A stretch of 64,000 nt of DNA, taken from assembly GCA_010672825.2 (NCBI GenBank), contig JAAHFU020000002.1, positions 1,810,001-1,874,000 of the forward strand. Direction: 5' to 3'. The stretch comes from Leptolyngbya sp. SIO1E4. GTDB lineage: Bacteria > Cyanobacteriota > Cyanobacteriia > Phormidesmidales > Phormidesmidaceae. Below the pieces are notes generated by a model. It saw nothing but the letters and a program-made list of their open reading frames with translations, did no database searches and had not been told where the DNA came from. The translations under genes and the position numbers were made by a program. Of this stretch, positions 45,286 to 55,188 are shown piece after piece (within the stretch, counting starts at the first letter, position 1; each line of letters opens with the position of its first letter).

Positions 45286-46029
45286 TTACTGCAGCATGTT
45301 AGAGGCTGGCAGTGGCAAATTGTCGGCCTCTGTAAAGGGTAGCTCTGGGGTCTCGTTAACCTGATCAACTCTGGGGTTGTAACTAGAGCGTTCTTGCCAG
45401 ATATCGTCGGTTTGCGCCAGGGTAAAGTCGTCACCTTGAGCGACTGTTCCTGGCGGGATTTGAATGGCCACTGACTGGCTGATTTGTAAATAAGGCTCCC
45501 CGTTAGCGGTGAAGCTCAATTGGGAGTCGCCGCCATTAATGACGGCATTGGTCAAAACGTCCTCGATATCTGCAGAAAAATGGGTCGGTTCCAACGTCAC
45601 CATCAATAAAACTTGAGGGCTTGGGGACAGCGTTTCCTGCATCAAATTTGGGTTGGACTGCCAGTTTTCGAAGGCAGCACCATTGGCGTCGACCTGTTGC
45701 AAGGCCAGGGTTGCCTGCCACTGAGCGTTTTCAACAACGGCAGACTGGCGATCGAGGATGGCATAGGCCAGGGAATCGGCGGCCTCGTTCGTAGCAGCCT
45801 CTTCTAAGATGCGCACGGCAGAAACGGCTAGCTGGGTGCCATCGGGGAGAGAAGCGGTGCCTTGGAGGCTAATGTTGCCGGATTGCCCGGCGATGTTAAC
45901 GTCATTCACTAAAAAATCGACCCCTATCTCTGGGTCGACAAAATTGCGCCAAGAACTTGACAAACGGCTACAGCCAGAACCTATTGCCATCAATAGAACC
46001 AGCAATACGGAAACAAAAACTTTATTCAT
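45286..46029 (-). CDS. Lipoprotein of unknown function
   Basis: 247 aa from ATG 46029 (AGG ribosome site nine bases upstream; an ATG at 46050 would add seven residues). A type II signal peptide ends in MAIGSGC, so the mature protein begins at a lipidated Cys. The mature part is strand-rich and shows a fibronectin-like pattern (VNIAGQSGNISLQGTASLPDG; QATLALQQVDANG). No enzyme motif is seen. It is divergent from the outer-membrane barrel gene and may share a regulatory region with the cellulose genes. Confidence 0.72.
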   Translation of the reverse strand: MNKVFVSVLLVLLMAIGSGCSRLSSSWRNFVDPEIGVDFLVNDVNIAGQSGNISLQGTASLPDGTQLAVSAVRILEEAATNEAADSLAYAILDRQSAVVENAQWQATLALQQVDANGAAFENWQSNPNLMQETLSPSPQVLLMVTLEPTHFSADIEDVLTNAVINGGDSQLSFTANGEPYLQISQSVAIQIPPGTVAQGDDFTLAQTDDIWQERSSYNPRVDQVNETPELPFTEADNLPLPASNMLQ

Positions 46030-46163
46030 AATCTTGCCTGAAAGTATCAAGACCTAAGTGAAAGAGTTTGATGTCGGCACCGTTGATATTCCACTTCTGC
46101 GGGAGTGTCGCTATGTCCTGATACGCATTGTTCCCCGTTTCAACTTTGGAGAATCAAGCTTTT

Positions 46164-48425
46164 ATGTCTTGCTCATCTGAGTTTAACTCCAGTTATCGGT
46201 TACCGATTAGGTCTATCTCATTATCAATAGCAGCTAGCTCCTGTTTTTGGGGTTATGCAGGGCTTGCACAAGCCGCCCAAGAAGACTCGCTTGTTTCCTC
46301 CGAAGACTGGGCTTCAATTAATGCTAATTCAATTGATAAGATATCTTTCAGCGATTCTTTTAATCTCTTAAGCGTTACTAGTGATGACTATCTCCAGAAA
46401 GTCCAAGAGATTACTCAACTTCAGGGTTCAACTGAGGTAGATGAACTGGACTCTGACTGGATAGATCAGGATACTAATTTCGAAGATCTGCCTGGGCCTC
46501 AGTCGTTCACCGATGCCGCAGTGCCGTCAACGCCAACAGCTTTGCCGCCAACGGACACGTCTGTCCCGTGGACTGTTCCTGGCGTTGCCCCCGCGATCGC
46601 CTCCACGCCTGCGGAAACCGCAAATATCGGGTCAACGGCCTGGCTACCTTACGAGATGCCTGCGGCACCTGCCAACTCGGCGACTGGCCATCCCAGCCTG
46701 CCGCCCAATAGTGCTCAACTGGTCTATGTTCCGGTCTGGGTGCCGGTAGCAACGCCCGAGTCAACCGCCGTGTTCAACGCTAGCCAAGGGATTACGCTTT
46801 ATCCAATCGCGAATCCTGCCCCAACGAGTTTCCCCCCTGGAACCGTGCTCTGGAACAACTCCGGAACCGCAACTGGTTATGGATATCCGGCTGCGGTTCC
46901 TGGCCCATCGGTTGGTCAAGCAGCGACTATCCCGCAGGTCTACAGCCCGCAACCCCCGGCTTATAGTGCTCCATTCCCGGTCTATGGCGCTCAGGTTCCG
47001 CTCTATAATCCGCAGCTGCAGCCTCAGGTTTATGATGCTCAGCCCCAGCTTTATACGCCCCAGCCCTCCTCCTTCATGGGCTATTCCCCTGCTCAGACAG
47101 CTCAAAATCCCTACATGCCAGCGCCATCAACCGCTGGTGTTGTACAGTCCATTCCAGTGCCAACAGCACCGAATAGCCCCCACACAATTCAAGCCCTGCC
47201 CAGCCCTCCCCCGGTGCCCGCTTCATCAGTGCCGACCGGCGTTTCTCCAGGGTTGGGTAATTTTTACCCAGTCGAAACCCCTTATCAGGTTGGATTCCGC
47301 AACGATGCCATCCCGATACCCTCGGCTGTGACGCCTTCTCCAGGGCTCTCTCAGATCCCGCCTCGGAGTTTGCCCCCGTATCCGATTCCACCGGCCACTC
47401 CGGTGCCGCCAGCCACTCAAATTCCACCGGCTACGCCGATTCCACCAGCCACCCCTAGCCTGCCTAACGTCGGCCAGCCTGCGCCCTTAGCGGGCGATGA
47501 AAGCAATAGCCCTGTGACGGATCCTACCCTTAACTTGCAGGGGCTCTACATGTTTCAGGAGGATGAGTTTTCGGCCAGGGCTCGGCTGAACGGGTCGGTA
47601 TTTTTGACCCGTAACCTGCTATTGGGGGGCTCGCTGGATATGGTGACCGGCCCCGATTTAACTAATGACGATGGTGTGCAGCTAACAGAACTCTATTTGG
47701 CAGGCTCGTTGCCCCAAAATCCTGGCCTGAGATTTCGCTTTGGCCAACTCGATTTGACGTCATATTTTGATCGCAACAGCTTTGCTAAAGACAGCAGTCG
47801 AGACTTCTTTAATTCAACGTTTCAGACGAATCCAGCCTTGTTTGCGGGGGCTAACGTGACGGCCTCTCGCCCAGGGGGGCTTGTACAGTGGGCCGTTACC
47901 GATGACGTTGCTATCACCGCCTCAGTATTTTCGTCTGATTCGGATATTGGTGATTTTGCCCTGGATGGCTTTGCTGGAGAAGCTGCGTTCCGCGCGGGCA
48001 ATTTGATTGTGCGAGGCACGGTTCTTAGTGCGATAGATACGGATTTTCAAGGCACCGGCGATCGCCTCAATGCCTTTGGCATCAATGCGGAGTGGTTTAT
48101 GCCTGACCTTAACCTGGGGGTCTTTGGTCGATATGGTCGGGTCGAAAATTCTAATACTGACTTTGAGGCAGATACCTACAGCATTGGGCTCACTTTCCTC
48201 GACCTCCTCATGGAGAATGACCGCCTCGGTCTGGCCTATGGGCGCAATCTGGACTTTAGTACGGATGACGAAGACACCCCCGACGTGGTGGAAATCTTCT
48301 ACGACTTTGAAGTGTTGCCTAATATCCGGACTGGGGTGACATTCCAGCAGCGGAACTCTTTCTCAGAACCCTTCTTTGGCTTCCGTATCCGGGGAGATGT
48401 GGATTTACTGCCTAGCCTGTTTTAA
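46164..48425 (+). CDS. Outer-membrane beta-barrel protein with proline-rich N-terminal region
   Basis: 753 aa from ATG 46164; a TTG at 46128 would only lengthen the signal peptide. Signal peptide ends near AGLAQAAQ. Residues about 30-430 are disordered and Pro/Ala/Tyr/Gln-rich, with a repeat PPATP(V/I) (four or five units near 47390-47455). Residues about 450-753 are a porin-like barrel: alternating strands such as RARLNGSVFLTRNLLLGGSL, GLRFRFGQLDLTSYFDR and LNLGVFGRYGRV, ending in Phe (DVDLLPSLF), the usual last residue of outer-membrane barrels. It resembles OprB-like barrels. Fifteen bp upstream of the TPR gene, it can supply the export barrel that this BcsC-like protein lacks. Confidence 0.75.
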   Translation: MSCSSEFNSSYRLPIRSISLSIAASSCFWGYAGLAQAAQEDSLVSSEDWASINANSIDKISFSDSFNLLSVTSDDYLQKVQEITQLQGSTEVDELDSDWIDQDTNFEDLPGPQSFTDAAVPSTPTALPPTDTSVPWTVPGVAPAIASTPAETANIGSTAWLPYEMPAAPANSATGHPSLPPNSAQLVYVPVWVPVATPESTAVFNASQGITLYPIANPAPTSFPPGTVLWNNSGTATGYGYPAAVPGPSVGQAATIPQVYSPQPPAYSAPFPVYGAQVPLYNPQLQPQVYDAQPQLYTPQPSSFMGYSPAQTAQNPYMPAPSTAGVVQSIPVPTAPNSPHTIQALPSPPPVPASSVPTGVSPGLGNFYPVETPYQVGFRNDAIPIPSAVTPSPGLSQIPPRSLPPYPIPPATPVPPATQIPPATPIPPATPSLPNVGQPAPLAGDESNSPVTDPTLNLQGLYMFQEDEFSARARLNGSVFLTRNLLLGGSLDMVTGPDLTNDDGVQLTELYLAGSLPQNPGLRFRFGQLDLTSYFDRNSFAKDSSRDFFNSTFQTNPALFAGANVTASRPGGLVQWAVTDDVAITASVFSSDSDIGDFALDGFAGEAAFRAGNLIVRGTVLSAIDTDFQGTGDRLNAFGINAEWFMPDLNLGVFGRYGRVENSNTDFEADTYSIGLTFLDLLMENDRLGLAYGRNLDFSTDDEDTPDVVEIFYDFEVLPNIRTGVTFQQRNSFSEPFFGFRIRGDVDLLPSLF

Positions 48426-48440
48426 CCTGAGGTGCCTTTA

Positions 48441-50762
48441 ATGAAACGATCCGATGCTTTCACCCCTGTTCGAGCGAGACAATTCGGGATTTTGGGTTTG
48501 GCTATCTTGGGGGTCATGATGGCAGGGGCTCCCGTATTGCTGGCTGCCCCTGCCGTATATGCCCAGGCTAGTCAAGGGGACATTACCCGGGGATACACCT
48601 TATTGCGTCAGGGGCGTGTTGATGCGGCCATTACCAACTTTGAGCGCATTCTGCGCCAAAATCCCAACAATCTAGAAGCGCTGCAGGGGTTAGGCATCGC
48701 CTATCGCCGCGCTGGCCGGGATGCGGATGCCCTGGCCATTTACCAGCAAATTTTAGGCATTGATGCGGATAACCAGCTTGCCCTCAGTACCCTGGGGTAT
48801 CTGGGGGAGTTTCGGGCTGAATGGCAGCCTATCGGTATTCAGGCCCTGACTCGCCTGCTGCAGATCACGCCAGATTCTATAGAGGCTCGGGCGCAACGGG
48901 CCAAACTTTACTTTTATCAAGGGCTGTTCTCTGAGTCATTGGCAGATTATGGAGTCGTGCTGCCCCGCACCGCTGCCCCGGATATTTTGCGCCCAGCGGC
49001 AGAAGCGTATACCTTTAGCGGTGACTATGTTACTGGGCTGAGCTTGTTTGAACGCTACCGCTCTAATGGTGGTGTGATTGAGGGAGACACCGCGATCGCC
49101 TATGCCCAGGCCTTGCAGGACAGTGGCCAGCTGACCCAAGCCGCTCAGATTTTGGACCAGGAGTTGCGCGGCATTGCTGAATTTAGCACTCAAAACATTC
49201 GGCTCCGGGGTGCCCTGGCCAGTACCTATGCTGCGAGTCGTCAGTTTCAACCGGCTTTAGACCTATTACAGCCCTTACGGGGGCGGCTAGATTCACGCTT
49301 AACCCTGGCTCGGGCGCTCAATGCGATCGGGGATTATAGTGGTCAAACGGCTTATAACCAGGAGGCTGCGGCCCTTTATCAAGAAGTGTTGGCAACGGGG
49401 CCAGGCCTTACCGTTGGAACCCAGCGGGAAGCCATTTCTGCCCTCAGTGCTCTCCCCAATCAGCGGGCCTTGGCCTTACAGCTGACCCAGCAGCTGGCTC
49501 AGATGCTGCCCAACGATAGCAGTCTGACCCTACAGCAACAGGTGTTAGCCTATCAAACTGGCACTCTCAGCCGGGCTAACTTTATTCAGCAGGTGCGCAC
49601 CACCTTCCCCAACTTACCGGCTGACCCTGTGCAGACGCGCAATATTGCCCAAATCCTCAGTCGCTTAGACCCGCCTTTGGCAGAGATATTCCCCCTGTAT
49701 CAAAGTTTGCTGGCGGCAGGGACGACAGACGCCTTCCTGAACTTTCGGGTCGCTCAGATTTATACCCAGCAGGGTCAATATGCTAATGCCCGCTCGGCCC
49801 TGTCTGCCTATATGGCAACCCCTGTGGGGAGCCAAGATCCGGCAACCATTCAGCTGTTGCTAGCCGAGGTTGATCGTCGAGAAGGCAACTTGGCGGCCAG
49901 TGCACAACGCTATCAGACGCTGTTGAGTACGGCCCAGTTACCGTCGGTTCGCAATGCCGCCGTCCAGGGGCTGGCGACGATATATCGCAATCAGGGATTA
50001 TGGAGCGATGCGATCGCCCTCTACGATCGACTGATTGCCGAAAACCCGCAAGACCTCTCTTATCAGCTGGGTCGAGCAACGGTCGCCTATCAGGTCGGTG
50101 AAATTACCGACGATCAGGCTGAAGCCATTCTCCAGCAAATACTGCGACAGTCGACAGGTGGGCCTTTACCCGCCGAGCTTGTGACCCTGGCGACGGCGCT
50201 GCCCCCTAGCCCCAGCCGGGTCGATCTTTACCAGCAGCTATTGGCCATCGAACCGAGCAACCCTCAATTACAGCTGCGATCGCTGCAGGTGTTAGCAGAG
50301 AGCAATCCTAGACAAGCCCAGGCGCAAATATCCCAGCTGATTGCTCAAAACCCTAACGCGGTTGATCTTTACTTCGTCCAAGGAGAAATTGCGCAACAGG
50401 TCGGAGACTACGAACTGGCTCGACAAATCTACACAGGGTTGCTCCAGCAACAGCCCAACAGCCTAGATGCCTGGCTAGCGCTGGCCGGGTTGGAGTTTCA
50501 ACAGGGCAACTACGCACAAGCGAATACCCTCTATCAATCTGCGCTTTCCCTCGATATTGAAAACAGCACAGCTCGGACATCGCTTGCGGCTTTAAATGCA
50601 GTTCAGGGGCGGCCGCTGGAAGCCCTTGAGCAGCTACAAGCCTGGCAACAGGTGATGCTGGCTCAAGGCAATGTGAATTCTCAAATGGCGGAACAAATTC
50701 AGCAAATTCAGGAAGGGTTGTTGCAGCAGCGAGGCATTCAACCCTATTGGGAGCGGTTTTAA
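48441..50762 (+). CDS. TPR protein, BcsC-like without the beta-barrel
   Basis: 773 aa from ATG 48441, chosen because GAGG at 48429-48432 is eight bases upstream; a GTG at 48432 is too close. Signal peptide (LGLAILGVMMAGAPVLLAAP) ending near VYAQA. The mature protein is almost wholly tetratricopeptide repeats (about 15-18), e.g. YTLLRQGRVDAAITNFERIL, NLEALQGLGIAYRRAGRDAD, and LDAWLALAGLEFQQGNYAQA. It ends IQPYWERF with no barrel, whereas BcsC of enterobacteria carries a C-terminal outer-membrane barrel of about 400 residues. In the periplasm it would guide the nascent glucan to the neighbouring barrel protein. Start of a plus-strand run through bcsA. Confidence 0.8.
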   Translation: MKRSDAFTPVRARQFGILGLAILGVMMAGAPVLLAAPAVYAQASQGDITRGYTLLRQGRVDAAITNFERILRQNPNNLEALQGLGIAYRRAGRDADALAIYQQILGIDADNQLALSTLGYLGEFRAEWQPIGIQALTRLLQITPDSIEARAQRAKLYFYQGLFSESLADYGVVLPRTAAPDILRPAAEAYTFSGDYVTGLSLFERYRSNGGVIEGDTAIAYAQALQDSGQLTQAAQILDQELRGIAEFSTQNIRLRGALASTYAASRQFQPALDLLQPLRGRLDSRLTLARALNAIGDYSGQTAYNQEAAALYQEVLATGPGLTVGTQREAISALSALPNQRALALQLTQQLAQMLPNDSSLTLQQQVLAYQTGTLSRANFIQQVRTTFPNLPADPVQTRNIAQILSRLDPPLAEIFPLYQSLLAAGTTDAFLNFRVAQIYTQQGQYANARSALSAYMATPVGSQDPATIQLLLAEVDRREGNLAASAQRYQTLLSTAQLPSVRNAAVQGLATIYRNQGLWSDAIALYDRLIAENPQDLSYQLGRATVAYQVGEITDDQAEAILQQILRQSTGGPLPAELVTLATALPPSPSRVDLYQQLLAIEPSNPQLQLRSLQVLAESNPRQAQAQISQLIAQNPNAVDLYFVQGEIAQQVGDYELARQIYTGLLQQQPNSLDAWLALAGLEFQQGNYAQANTLYQSALSLDIENSTARTSLAALNAVQGRPLEALEQLQAWQQVMLAQGNVNSQMAEQIQQIQEGLLQQRGIQPYWERF

Positions 50763-51001
50763 AGCTGGTTAAAAGTCACTGTAAAGCAATGCTGAACCTG
50801 CCCTACCCAGCCGCACCCACCCTTGGAGGTCACCCTACTATTTAATCAGTCGGCCTCGAGATCTCCAATTGCTCTATCGGCTCCATGCGCGGCAACATCA
50901 GGTCTGTGTTTACCCATCAACCGAACCATCCTAAGTCTGGATGTCTGCGGATATTCCTGACTTTTGTGAGTGGTTAGCCCTGTCATTGGCGTCTCGACAT
51001 C

Positions 51002-52342
51002 ATGCGACATCCCTCTCGTTCCTCTGTAGCGGCTGCCGCCTTTGATCGCAGCCAAGATCCCTTGAGCAGCTACCGCAGGCTTCTTTCCCTAACATTTTCT
51101 GGTTTAAGCTTGACCATGCTCACCCTGGGGACGGGGTGTATGCCCTCTCCCTCTTCTTCCGTCGCTGCCCCGTCTACGGAGACCGCAAACGATGCAGCCG
51201 CACCTTCCTCTGATACCGATGGGGCTGCTGTTGACACAGCGGCGCTGCTGACAGAGAGTTGGCAAGTCTATCGCCAGCGGTTTATCCAAACAGACGGACG
51301 GGTGATTGATTGGGAAAGCAACAGCCGAACGGTGTCTGAAGGCCAAGCTTATGCCATGCTGCGGGCCGTTTTAGTAGATGACGCCGATGCCTTTGAGCGC
51401 ACCTTACAGTGGGCTGAAAACAACTTAGCCCGCCCGCCTTTGCCGAATGATGCCGATGGCCAAGACTCTCTCTGGGCCTGGAAATGGGGAGAGCGGCCAG
51501 ACGGGGCTTGGGGCATTCAAGATGAAAACTTCGCAAGCGATGCTGATATTGATGCCATCACGGCCCTGATTTTTGCCGCCAGACGCTGGGAGCGCCCCGA
51601 CTATCTAGCGTTGGCCTACCAGAAACTCGAAGATCTCTGGGCCCAGTCTGTCTTGACCTTACCGGCAGTTGATCCAGCGGAAACTCGACATTATTTATTG
51701 CCGGGGCCGCTGGCTGCATTTCAACCCGAACCCGGCAAAGTGTATGTCAATCCTTCCTATCTGGCCCCTTATGCGTTTCGCCTGTTTGCTGAGGTTGACC
51801 CCAATCCTGAGCATGATTGGCTGGCCCTGGTTGATAGCAGCTACGACATTCTGGAGCAAACCCAAAGCATTTCCCCCCAGGGGTTACCGGGTGACTGGGT
51901 GGTTCTAGAGCTTGCGACCCAAACGATTCAGCCTGTTTCCCAGGAGTCGTCTTTGCAAAGCAGCTACAGCTTTGATGCCTATCGAGTCTGGTGGCGCGTG
52001 ACCTGGGATGCCGTTTGGTTTAACGAAGCGCGGGCTCAGCGGTTCCTGGACGATCATCTCCCCTACTTCCAAGAACTTTGGCAAGAAGACGGGGAAATTC
52101 CAGCGGTGATGGGCTTATCGGGTCAGGCCCTGGCGGATTATGATTCCACCTCTCAATACGCCATGCTTTATCCAGCATTTCAACAGGTTGATCCGGCGAT
52201 CGCAGAGGCTATGCTCCGGCGCAAACTGCTCACGACTTATCATCAGGGAATTTGGGACAATGCCGATGCTTATTATGTGCAAAACCTGGCCTGGCTAGGC
52301 TTATTTCCAGCGGAGACAATTCCACCCAAACTTTTAGAATAA
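51002..52342 (+). CDS. GH8 endoglucanase lipoprotein (BcsZ type)
   Basis: 446 aa. The N-terminus has a lipobox (TMLTLGTGC near residue 44), so it is probably a lipoprotein, unlike soluble periplasmic BcsZ. A short Ser/Ala/Thr linker is followed by the GH8 (alpha/alpha)6 domain: LTESWQVYRQRFIQTDGRVI, SEGQAYAMLRAVLVDD with the acid Glu, DSLWAWKWG, and ASDADIDAITALIFAARRW with the catalytic Asp. The end (YYVQNLAWLGLFP) matches the family. It hydrolyses beta-1,4-glucan. In bcs operons this enzyme is needed for normal cellulose output. It sits 239 bp after the TPR gene. Confidence 0.9.
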   Translation: MRHPSRSSVAAAAFDRSQDPLSSYRRLLSLTFSGLSLTMLTLGTGCMPSPSSSVAAPSTETANDAAAPSSDTDGAAVDTAALLTESWQVYRQRFIQTDGRVIDWESNSRTVSEGQAYAMLRAVLVDDADAFERTLQWAENNLARPPLPNDADGQDSLWAWKWGERPDGAWGIQDENFASDADIDAITALIFAARRWERPDYLALAYQKLEDLWAQSVLTLPAVDPAETRHYLLPGPLAAFQPEPGKVYVNPSYLAPYAFRLFAEVDPNPEHDWLALVDSSYDILEQTQSISPQGLPGDWVVLELATQTIQPVSQESSLQSSYSFDAYRVWWRVTWDAVWFNEARAQRFLDDHLPYFQELWQEDGEIPAVMGLSGQALADYDSTSQYAMLYPAFQQVDPAIAEAMLRRKLLTTYHQGIWDNADAYYVQNLAWLGLFPAETIPPKLLE

Positions 52343-52668
52343 TGTCCTGAAGGGGTCCGTGAATTGTTGAAAGAGGGGATGGTTAACGCTGGCAATGTCA
52401 GCGGAATTTGTTGTGTCTAAATTTGCCGATTAATTGTTTTTAATACCCCAGCCTGGCCCGATGATTCTCCATTAAGGCTGCCATCAAGAATGTTTGAGGA
52501 ACTCTTCTGAAGAAAACCCTGAAATATACGGCTAATTGGTGAAGAAGTATGAGGTCAGCGTTGGCTTAGCCACTATTTTCAATACCCCTGCGAATGCCCC
52601 CGAAAAATTGCCTAACGTTTATCGCGTTATCCCTATTTTGCCGCCCGCTTTCTAAATAGGTTAGTTGT
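52343..52668. other. Intergenic region between GH8 and bcsB genes
   Basis: 326 bp, A+T-richer than its neighbours. The gap is long for an operon, so bcsB-bcsA may have their own promoter here. No hairpin, repeat or RNA motif recognised. Confidence 0.35.
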
Positions 52669-55188
52669 ATGCTCTTTAATCTAAAAAAATTCCTCTTTGG
52701 GGGGCGATATCGTTCCCTGAGGCATGTTTGGTATTGGGGACTCAGCCTAGTCTGCCTCTGTCTGATCTTGACGACTCACCTGCCCCTGGGGCACGCCCAG
52801 TCCAACGATGCGGTTGAGAGCCAAGAAGATGCGGTGATTGAGCAGTATTCCCTGCCTGAACCTGCCCCTCAGGCTCCTGTGGTTCAGCCGCGCCCGCGTC
52901 CCGCACCCCGCCAACCGGCAACGTCAGCCCCACGTCCAGCGGCTGAGCTGACTTCCCCCGAACCTGTCGCCCCGCCTCAAGCGACGCCGCCTGAAACAAC
53001 ACCAGACGCCCCAGAACCAGACCCCCCAACCCAGGATCCTGACGGTGATGAGGCGTCTACGCCGCTGAGCCAGTATGTTTTACAGTTCAATCGTTCACCG
53101 ATAGTCGGCAATGCCCTGCAAATGGAAGGGATCTTGTCCGACGCCAGGCTAGGGTTTACCCGCCCCCGAAATTGGCAAGTAGAATCCGCTAAAGTGCAGA
53201 TTCGCTTTCGCCATTCCTCAGCGCTTTATGCTGAGCGCTCAAGCCTGACGGTGCAATTGAATAATATTCATTTGGGCAGTGTTCCCCTCAATCGGACTGC
53301 CGATGAAATTGGGAATGTGCTGTTCAATGTTCCTGCTGATGCCATTCAGGACTACAACACTGTTGTCATGCGGGTGCAGCAGCACACCTCTGCAGATTGC
53401 ACCGATCCGACGGATCCAGCCCTGTGGACAGAAATTTTGCCAGACTCTCGCGTCATCCTTGACTATCGACCCCAAGCGATCGCGCTGGATTTGGCCAACT
53501 ATCCCTACCCGTTCTTAAGTGAACTTGGGTTAGATGCGGATCAATTGGCCTACCTACAGCCTGAAAAGCCCGATGACGCTTGGATGACTGCGACGGCTCG
53601 ATACCAGGCCTCAGCCGCTCGCCTGACTAATTTTCGGCCGGTTCAAACCCGCTTCATTCCAGATTTAGAGAGCGCCAAAGCTGGGGAGCGACTGATCATC
53701 ATTGGAACCCCTGATAATCAGCCGCTGTTATCTGAACTGACGCTGCCCTTTGCCATCAAAAACAATAAGCTGCTGGATGGCGGTGGCAATGTTTTGCCCA
53801 ATGATGTTGGGGTGGTGATGGTGACAACGACAGCCGATGGTGGCCACCCCATATTAGTGGTGACGGCCAACGACGCCAAAGGGGTATTGAAAGCAGCACA
53901 GGCATTAGCTCAGCCAAGCGATCGTCAGCTGCTGACCGGCCAGGCTGCCTTGGTCAGTGAAGTTGCAGAGGTAGAATCCCCTGGCTCCAATGATTGGCCC
54001 GGTTATTTGCCCCAGGGCGTCAGTCGGTTCCAACTAGCTGATTTACAGACAGCTGACCTCCAGCCCTTTCAGGATGTGACTGTCAACGGTTTGCCAGTGC
54101 CGCCCCCGGTGCAAATTCCCTTTCGGGCGTTACCCGATGAGCATTTTCTCAAGGGCAGCACCTTTACCTTGCGGTATAGCTACAGCCCTAATGTTGATCC
54201 AGCGCGGTCATCGGTTTCGGTGCGGCTCGATGGCCAAGGGCTTGGCGGCAAGCGATTGCGGAATGTGAATGGGGGCAAAGACGCTATCACAGTCAATATT
54301 CCACCGGATCTGGTGACACCGGATTCCACGCTGTCGGTGCAGTTTTTCACCTATCCCAGAGCCGCCTTGAACTGTGGCAACATCCCCGATCAGCCCATGT
54401 GGGGGACTGTCCATGGCGATAGCAGCTTTAAGCTAAATCGCACCAGCCTGGTACAGCTGCCGGATCTCAAGCTCCTGAAAACGGGCTTTCCCCTGACAGC
54501 GCCGCAAGATCTCGCGCAGATGGCCTTTATTTTGCCGGAGCAACCCAGTGAGGCAGAAGTGCTGACGATGCTCCAGGCGAGCAGTCGCTTTGGTCGCCTC
54601 AGCCGCGCGGGTTCGGTCAAATTAGGGGCCTATTCAGTGAGCAGTCTCCCAGAAGACGTGCGGCGCAACAGCAATTTGGTCGGCATTGGCATTCGCGATC
54701 GCTTCCCCCTGCCTGAGCTATTTGAGGGACAAACCGGATTTGCCTTAGATAAGCAGTTTACACGTCGTCAAAATGGCAGCCAGGTTCAGGCCCTCCCTGA
54801 TGAGGCTGGCGTGATCGAAGCAGCCGTCTCTCCCTGGAACCCGGAACGGATTTTGTTGGGGCTAACGGGCCACACAGAGTCAGGGCTCGCCGATATTCAA
54901 GCGGTGCTGTACCGAGACGATCTCTTCTCACAGCTAGCGGGAGACACCCTGCTGGTGCAGCGCACCGATGACCCGTCTGGGAGTTTGACGGCGGATGACT
55001 TTCAGGTGATGCCTTTGACCCAAAATACCCCCGTCACCATTGATCGCCGTAGCCCCTTGAATCGGGCGATCGCGCTGCTACAAAACAACTGGTTTTTAAT
55101 CCCAGGAGGCATCGTTGTGCTCGCTCTGATGTTCTACGGAGTGTCTCAACTGTATTTGAATCGGTTTAGTCACTCGGGAGAAGCCTAA
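52669..55188 (+). CDS. bcsB: Cellulose synthase regulatory/periplasmic subunit BcsB
   Basis: 839 aa. Signal peptide/anchor (residues about 23-43, ending HAQSN), then a 70-residue Pro/Ala-rich segment, then the two carbohydrate-binding plus flavodoxin-like repeats of BcsB: first near 130-420 (QVESAKVQIRFRHSSAL; LTVQLNNIHLGSVPLN; ADCTDPTDPALWTEI), second near 480-770 (FTLRYSYSPNVDPARSSVSV; LNCGNIPDQPMWGTVHG). A C-terminal membrane helix (WFLIPGGIVVLALMFYG) anchors it in the inner membrane next to BcsA. It supports BcsA activity and passes glucan into the periplasm. TAATG: its stop shares one base with the bcsA start. Confidence 0.9.
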   Translation: MLFNLKKFLFGGRYRSLRHVWYWGLSLVCLCLILTTHLPLGHAQSNDAVESQEDAVIEQYSLPEPAPQAPVVQPRPRPAPRQPATSAPRPAAELTSPEPVAPPQATPPETTPDAPEPDPPTQDPDGDEASTPLSQYVLQFNRSPIVGNALQMEGILSDARLGFTRPRNWQVESAKVQIRFRHSSALYAERSSLTVQLNNIHLGSVPLNRTADEIGNVLFNVPADAIQDYNTVVMRVQQHTSADCTDPTDPALWTEILPDSRVILDYRPQAIALDLANYPYPFLSELGLDADQLAYLQPEKPDDAWMTATARYQASAARLTNFRPVQTRFIPDLESAKAGERLIIIGTPDNQPLLSELTLPFAIKNNKLLDGGGNVLPNDVGVVMVTTTADGGHPILVVTANDAKGVLKAAQALAQPSDRQLLTGQAALVSEVAEVESPGSNDWPGYLPQGVSRFQLADLQTADLQPFQDVTVNGLPVPPPVQIPFRALPDEHFLKGSTFTLRYSYSPNVDPARSSVSVRLDGQGLGGKRLRNVNGGKDAITVNIPPDLVTPDSTLSVQFFTYPRAALNCGNIPDQPMWGTVHGDSSFKLNRTSLVQLPDLKLLKTGFPLTAPQDLAQMAFILPEQPSEAEVLTMLQASSRFGRLSRAGSVKLGAYSVSSLPEDVRRNSNLVGIGIRDRFPLPELFEGQTGFALDKQFTRRQNGSQVQALPDEAGVIEAAVSPWNPERILLGLTGHTESGLADIQAVLYRDDLFSQLAGDTLLVQRTDDPSGSLTADDFQVMPLTQNTPVTIDRRSPLNRAIALLQNNWFLIPGGIVVLALMFYGVSQLYLNRFSHSGEA

